From contig NC_085137.1 of the NCBI RefSeq assembly GCF_035046485.1, forward strand, positions 7,541,977 through 7,605,976: a stretch of 64,000 nt of DNA, read 5' to 3'. Within the stretch, counting starts at the first letter, position 1. Each line of letters starts with the position of its first letter. The notes below the pieces were generated by a model. That model searched no databases, was not told the origin of the DNA, and saw nothing but the letters and a program-made list of their open reading frames with translations. Source of the DNA: Aedes albopictus (Eukaryota > Arthropoda > Insecta > Diptera > Culicidae). Positions 58,222-64,000 of this stretch are shown one piece after another. Both the position numbers and the translations under genes were made by a program.

Positions 58222-58439
58222 TAAGAAAAGCGGGATGAAGGAGAGGACTAATTCCCCTCTTTCATCAGTCTCTGTCTTGTGCTTATTTAGGAGAGTGAGA
58301 AGCATGCCAACGCTAGTATTTACAGCTGAGATTCCTTCGAAATTTACTGCTGTGATTTTTTCAAAGATTTCTACGTGGATTACTACAAAAATGTTCTTAG
58401 AATGTTCCCAGTAATTCCTACTGGAAATCACCTTGACAT

Positions 58440-60120
58440 TCTTTAAGAAATTCTTAATGGTATTGCTTCAGGAATATTGCTGGGATTTATTTATAAATTT
58501 CTGGTAGAAACCTACAGGAACTTTTGCTGGGATTACGCAGGTATCTCTCGCTGCAGATCATCCTGGAGTTCCTTCAGCTGAAAATATTTGAGAAACCCCA
58601 GCAGTAATTTCTGGAGAAGTCCTAGTAGTAATATTTGTTGCTATTCTAAGACATAGTCCTGAAGAAATTCTTGAAGAAATCTCTGGAGACATAGCAAGAG
58701 GATTTTCTATAGGACCCCTTAGATAAACCTCTGGAGGAATCCTGTGTAAAGGAACTGTTGAAGACACCTTTGAAGCAATCCCACAAGAATATTTAAAATA
58801 ATCCCATCAGGCATTGTTGAAGAATTCCAAGATAATGTTTTCATAACTTTCTCTTGGATTGTGTCCGGAATGCCTGTTGGGTTCCTCTAGGAATTGCTAC
58901 TGGGATTGCTGATACCCTCCAGCATTCTACCAGGGAGTCCACTTGAAGTTCCTCCAGGAATTCTTCCTGTGATTTGTCAAGTCATTTCTCCAAGTATTTA
59001 TTCATGAATTCCTCCACGGATTTTTCTAAAACATCCTGCAATAGTTCTTCCAGTGATTTCCCTATAGACACTTTCAGAAATTTCTCTCGAAATTCCTTCA
59101 CAAATTCCGCATGTAGTTCCAATGATTCCTTTATAATTTATTCTTCAGATTGATCCTGAAATTTATGTAAGGATACTTCCAAAAACTCTTCTGGCATTTT
59201 CACTAAAAATTCTTGCTGGGATTCCTCCATGGATACCAGTATGGATTTCTTTAGAAACCAAGTACTCCTACTAGGAATCCTCTCCAGATTATTTTGGGAA
59301 CTACTGCTGGGATTGCTACTGGACTGCTGCTAGGATTCTTCTATAAATTTCAGACTGGAATCCTCCAGGATTTTTTCTGAGTTTCCCACCTGCAATATCA
59401 TCCAGGAATTTCTTGAAGATTCTCAACAGTAATAATTGGTGATGCATGAAATTTCTCAAGAATTCGAAAAAAATCAGTAGGAGTTCCTAAAGGAATTTCA
59501 GCAGTAATGACTCGAATACAATAAGAAATTCCTAGAGTCATTTTTCACAAATTCTCTGAAGAATTCATAGCAGAATTTTCTGGAAGAATTAGAAGAAATT
59601 CCCTTGAGGAATACCAGGAAGAGTTTTCAGAGACACCCCAGTCAGCAGGCTTCCCAAATCTTTTGAGAAATCCTCTTGGAATTCCTCTAGAAATGTCTGA
59701 TGAGTTCTCCTGGAAATTTCTAGAATTTCTCCATAGATTTTTCCTAGGATTCCTCCGCAAATTGCTCCGGTCATCTTTTTAGGGATTTTCTCAAGGATTC
59801 CTCCAATAATTTGTCTCGGAATAACCTTAGAATTCCTGGACGGATTCATTCATGAACTTCTACCAGGTTTTCTCCAAGTATTCTTGCTGAGAATTCTCAA
59901 GCACTTCTGGATGGTATTTCTGCAGTTTTTGCTCTTGGGAATCCTCCTGAAGTATTTCTAGCAGGAATTGCTTGAAGAATTCAGAGAAAAATCACTAGAG
60001 GAATTCGACAAAAAACCCTGGATGAGTTTGTGAAGAAATTATTTGATATTTTCGAAAGAAATTCCTGTAGGAATCATCTTGGCGGAAACTCAGCACGCAT
60101 TCAAGAGTAATCTCCATGGT
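58440..60120. repeat. degenerate 12-mer tract, mixed orientation
   Basis: Diverged GGAATTCCTCCAG/CTGGAGGAAT-type units, from about 58850 mostly in the orientation opposite to the main array. Frames inside are artefacts. Confidence 0.75.
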
Positions 60121-60266
60121 GAATTTTTGGAAGTACCTTTTAAACATCCCTGTTCTAAAATCCATGTTCCAAAACCACTTGACATAGAAATAACTGTTTG
60201 GTGCAAGTAATTTGTATAATCTGTATGTTATATGCTAATCAGTGACTAAATGTGAAAATTGTAGTT

Positions 60267-60305
60267 TGCCCTGAGGATGAATGAATAAACATTCAAAACG
60301 TCGGC
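60267..60305 (+). ncRNA. degenerate hammerhead-like motif
   Basis: GCC-CUGAGGA, then stem UGAAUG/CAUUCA with loop AAUAAA, then AAA-CGUC-GGC. It has the CUGANGA core, a 6-bp stem II, an ACGUC minimal stem III and a GCC/GGC stem I, but the invariant G of GAAA is A. It is probably a remnant of another Penelope terminal repeat. Confidence 0.35.
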
Positions 60306-60439
60306 TTTTAACCTAACGGGTTGTTTTTAAAGAAACCCGAAGACCGATACAGCGCCAAAAAGTCCCATAAATTATCAAGACGGTCGGAAATCAATCAACA
60401 TCCCTGTAGCAAACACAGAAGGAACTTCTGCAGGAATCA

Positions 60440-61790
60440 CTCACTCACTCATGTATCCTGAGCAACTCTGCCTCTGGGGGTACATAGGGCCAACGTAAAA
60501 GATCTCCATCCTGGGCTGCTGCAGGCTTCAGCCTTGACCTGGACCCAGGTCAGGTTCGCCTTCTTTGATTTCCTTGCTAAGGCTTTGTCGCCACGGGCCC
60601 CTGGGTCTGTCTCTGCTGCGATGTCCTGCCGGATTCCAATGCAGCACTTACTTGCATATTTCGTCTCCGTTCTTTCGTGGTGTGTGGTCGACTTCCTCCA
60701 TTTACGTTCTCCGATTTCTGTTGATATCGGTTTCCAAAATAGAAATACACTAGAACTCCAATGGCGCTGTAGTCACTTTTCCCATTTAATTAAATTAATA
60801 ACTTTTATTGTGACAATTGATTGTTTTTAAGTGTTCAGCTTGAAGAGCATCTTTTGTTTTAGTAAACAAAATTTATTTGACACTTCTAGTACCATTACTG
60901 ACGCTGTAAGGGCGTGGCAAACTAGATGTAAGTCACACGAACAGTCGCGACACTGGACTTCTGTGGCTATTTATTCTAATGTTTCCAATGACATCGTCGA
61001 TGGAGCTCAGTACTCGAAATCCAGTTGTGAGGTCAACAGGCCCGAATTATAAACCGCAGACATCGGTAGATGAAAATCTGTAGTTTTTGTATGGTCTCTG
61101 CTGAAATGCACCAGGTTTCGCTGGCGTACAACAAGATTTCACGTTGGAATTGAAAATTCGAGTTTTGATGCGTTGACTGATCTGATTGGATCTCCATAAT
61201 TTCATAGATTCGGAAAAGCAGTCCTAGCCGTCTTGATCCGTGTTTATAGCCAAAGATTTGGTCTTGCTGATGTTGATGGAGCGTTCGGTCTGGTCGTCGA
61301 GCTTATTCTGCATGTTAGAGCGTCGTTGGTCTAGTATGCTCCATTGCAATGGACTGCCAAACTAGCCTACGATTTGGTACACGCTCAATCGCCCCCACCA
61401 TGATCTTGTCGATTACGATGAGAAACAGTAGCGGTGATAGTACCAAACTACCCTCTGCATGTAAAAGCCTCGTACTGCGCTTCCATGAGGTTGACAATTT
61501 TATTCGAAACTCCTTTGCGTCTCAGGGCGCCCCACAGATTTTCGTGGCTCAGACGACCGAAAGCTTTTTCGTACTCAATGAACACCAAAAAGAGGGACTC
61601 TTGGAATTCGTTAACCTGCTCCAGTATAATACGGAGCGTGACAATATAGTAAACACAAGATCTACCGGCACGGAACCCTCTTGCTGCCGCCGGAGAGCCG
61701 CGTCTATTTTCTCCTGTATCCGATTCAGGATAACTTTGGCGCAGAACTTTGAGAACAACACACAATGGATAAATGCAGAAATCACGGTTG
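60440..61790 (-). pseudogene. decayed LINE, RT and C-terminus
   Basis: The minus strand shows RT wording in several frames: GFRAGRSC, EYEKAFGRLSHENLWGALRR and LSPLLFLIVIDKIM near 61400-61720, then C-terminal LHWNPAGHRSR near 60640 and a terminal tryptophan-poor segment to 60440. Frameshifts and stops are frequent, and the interval 60750-60950 looks like unrelated insertion. The wording differs from the LINE at 45 kb, so it is another family. Confidence 0.75.
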
Positions 61791-61963
61791 GATATCCTAG
61801 AAGATTTCCTAGAGGAATTCCTGAAGAAACTCTTGGAGAAATCCGCCGAAAATGTCAAGAGGAACTCTTGGGAAAATGAAGAAATCTTTTGATAACATCT
61901 CAAGGAATTCCTGCTGAAATGCTGAAATTTTTGCTGAGATTGCTCCAGAAGTATGTCCACGTT

Positions 61964-62165
61964 GATCCTGTGAAGCACAGTCTTGTGGAGCGGACCTGGT
62001 GTGATGGTTAGAACATTTTTGATTATCACGCCGAGGACCTGGGATCGAATTCCACTCCCGACAAACTCACTAAATGTGAGTTCTTCCTTCGGAAGGGAAG
62101 TAAAGTGTGGGTCCCGAGACGAACTAGCCTAGGGCTAAAAATCTCGTTAATACAGATAAAAAAAA
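61964..62165 (+). mobile_element. 202-bp tRNA-derived SINE, family D, complete
   Basis: An 11-bp target duplication, ATGTCCACGTT, flanks it at 61953-61963 and 62166-62176. The head includes TGGTGTGATGGTTAGAAC (A box) and GGGATCGAATTCC (B box). The tail ends in ACAGATAAAAAAAAA. Confidence 0.85.
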
Positions 62166-62444
62166 ATGTCCACGTTATCATATACAAATCCATTCTGTGA
62201 TTTCTCCAAGGATTTCTATAGATATTTCCAATGATTTCTCCAGATTTCTCTCTTTAGGAATTTCGCTTGAAATACTACTGGAAATCCCTGAAAGAATCAC
62301 AGCAAGAAATTTTAAAGAAATATCTGGAGGATTCACAGCAGTACTTTTGTAGGAATCTCAGTTGTAAATACACAAGACAAGGGACTTTGCCCTCTCGTTC
62401 ATTCCGCTTTTCTTAGTATTTATCAAAAAGAATTAATCAAAAAA

Positions 62445-63420
62445 GAAAAGGCTGCCTACGCTAGTGGTTGTTATTGCAAGGGGAATTCTTTCAATAAATT
62501 CTGAAGGAGACCTATTATCATTCCAGGTATATCTATAATGTTCGTTCCATGATTCCACCAGGGATTTCTCCAAGGACTCATTAAGAAAATCTATTTACGT
62601 TTTCTCAAATTAAGATGCAGGCTCTGTTCCACCTGGAGCGTTATTCCAATGATAAAAAAGCAGAAGGAGGTGTATTTCATAACAAAGAACAACCTTGTAG
62701 AACACACGAAAATTACCAAAAATCCCCAGAAAAAGGTATAACAAAAAACTATTTTTAGGGGTCGTTCACAAAAAACGACACATATCTCTTATAATTAAGC
62801 AAATGAGGTAATAGTTTGTTCAGCAAACTTTCCAACAATACATTTTTCTACAACTTTGCAGAAGACTCCAACACTCTATCTTCATTTTTGAAAAAGTGAA
62901 TTTCTGTCGCACTTTTAGGTGAATTAATCACAGAAGTGAAAATCCCAAAATAAAGAGTTGAGTATATAGAACAAATTCTTCTAAGACACTATTCCGCTAA
63001 AGTCAATATATAGAGCTGCAAAAAATGGGTTATGGCTGTGTACCCCAGTATACAGTATGTGGCAGGTTCCTCCGGAGATTATGTCCGGTGGCCACATCCG
63101 GTAGTTCCTAAACGGTCAAAAACTGTGTGGAAACAATGTTTGGTTGCAGAGGTATAAGTTTCAGTGAAAATAGAGTGAGTTGATAAGCGAATCATAATGG
63201 AAAACACTCTGTGTACCGAAAAACAGCCCTTTTTATGCAAATCTGACCCAGTGACCCACCGGAATAACTCCGGCCATAGGGACCATTCCGACGTTCTCTG
63301 TCCACTTTTACAAACTAGACATATGTACGAGTGTACTGTCAAAAAATTATTTAAATCCGTTGTGTATTTGCTGATCGGCGACATTTTTAGTTCATATGCG
63401 CTGACTCAGGCCGATACGGG
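62445..63420 (-). repeat. right arm of the composite
   Basis: Inverted copy of 57245-58221, ending CTCAGGCCGATACGGG before TTAA. Confidence 0.9.
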
Positions 63421-63424
63421 TTAA

Positions 63425-64000
63425 AAAACGATCTAGTGAATGATCACTTTTATATAAGATTCTTCTTGAATATTTTGTTTTTCAATAATCATAAAGTGAG
63501 AGTGCATTCGCAAACCCCCCCCCCCCTCCGGGGAAAGGCCGGCGTCCTCCCTGGGGTGTCGCAACCCACAGTTTGAGAAACTATGTTCTGTTGGAATCAT
63601 TGAAGGAATCCCGGGTAGAATCGTGGAGAAACTCCTAAAGAAATCTCTGGAAAAATCTCAAAAAAAAAAATAATGTAGGAATCCCGGGAATAATTCCTGA
63701 AGGTTTCCCGGAAGGGATTCTTTAAGAAATCTCGGGATGAGTTTCGGAAGAAATAGCTAAAGGAAACCCGAGAGTAATCGTTTACGAATCCCAGATGGAA
63801 TAATTTTATTAACCTGGGAAGAAACACTTTGGGCTGTAAAACGGTGAGTAGATAAGGAGAGCATCCAACATATCTCTGGTCCTCACAAGTTCATATAGGA
63901 ACCTTACACCTTATTATTACGGGGGGTTAGGGTGAATTAAAGGCGTAGCCGGGTTTGATAGCGAGTAATTACAAAAAAAAAATCTGATAGGTTTTATAAC
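63425..64000. other. no gene seen; degenerate 12-mer repeat at 63590-63800
   Basis: A run of C near 63517 is followed by decayed GGAATCCCGGG-type units. The window ends in AT-rich sequence. Confidence 0.45.

Larger units (their letters stand above)
57245..63420. mobile_element. 6.2-kb TTAA-flanked composite element with arms of about 1 kb
   Basis: TTAA at 57241-57244 and 63421-63424. Both ends begin CCCGTATCGGCCTGAG. The arms 57245-58221 and 62445-63420 are almost identical in inverted orientation, and weaker homology continues inward. The 4.2-kb middle holds a degenerate 12-mer tract, a degenerate hammerhead-like motif, a decayed LINE and a SINE. No transposase is evident. TTAA targets with CCC ends suggest mobilisation by a piggyBac-like enzyme (inference). 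Confidence 0.85.

Overview
The window looks like eukaryotic, non-genic, transposon-rich DNA from a culicine mosquito, most likely an Aedes species. This is an inference from the element types: Penelope with pseudo-LTRs, an mdg1/412-like Ty3/gypsy element, several tRNA-derived SINE families, TTAA- and TA-flanked inverted-repeat elements, and many degenerate GGAATTCCTGGA-type arrays. I find no convincing intact host gene. The protein-coding content is retroelement gag, pol and reverse transcriptase (RT).

Layout. 1-5.08 kb is AT-rich intergenic DNA with a 116/58-bp compound minisatellite (837-1560), a possible SINE and a weak promoter/first-exon candidate. 5.08-18.9 kb is a 12-bp minisatellite of about 5.5 kb, open in all six frames, with a 24-bp dimer level and a block of about 1.6 kb duplicated inside it. 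It is split by a 7.25-kb Ty3/gypsy element (10541-17787, minus strand) with identical 606-bp LTRs, a primer binding site, a polypurine tract, gag, a U-UUU-UUA frameshift site, pol and a small extra protein upstream of gag. 18.9-25.9 kb holds degenerate 12-mer arrays, a SINE with a 12-bp target duplication, and an RTE-like tail. 25.9-32.0 kb is a run of inverted-repeat elements, some nested.

32.0-40.2 kb is a nested locus. A minus-strand SINE is split by a Penelope element that has three identical terminal repeats, each with a hammerhead-like motif. The Penelope ORF is itself split by a 4.39-kb TA-flanked element. Removing that element plus one TA leaves a single open frame of about 810 codons. 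The 4.39-kb element carries non-repetitive cargo, including a 56-bp sequence with complete insect intron signals.

41.3-42.4 kb is another SINE split by a TA-flanked inverted-repeat element. 44.5-49.1 kb has a decayed LINE fragment beside an inverted-repeat element that received a 3.08-kb LINE with a 14-bp target duplication. 49.5-57.2 kb holds degenerate arrays, foldback elements and one possible host exon. 57.2-63.4 kb is a 6.2-kb TTAA-flanked composite with nearly identical inverted arms of about 1 kb, enclosing degenerate arrays, a decayed LINE and a SINE with an 11-bp target duplication.

The relative order of several insertions can be read from the nesting: SINE, then Penelope, then the 4.39-kb TA element; and minisatellite, then gypsy.
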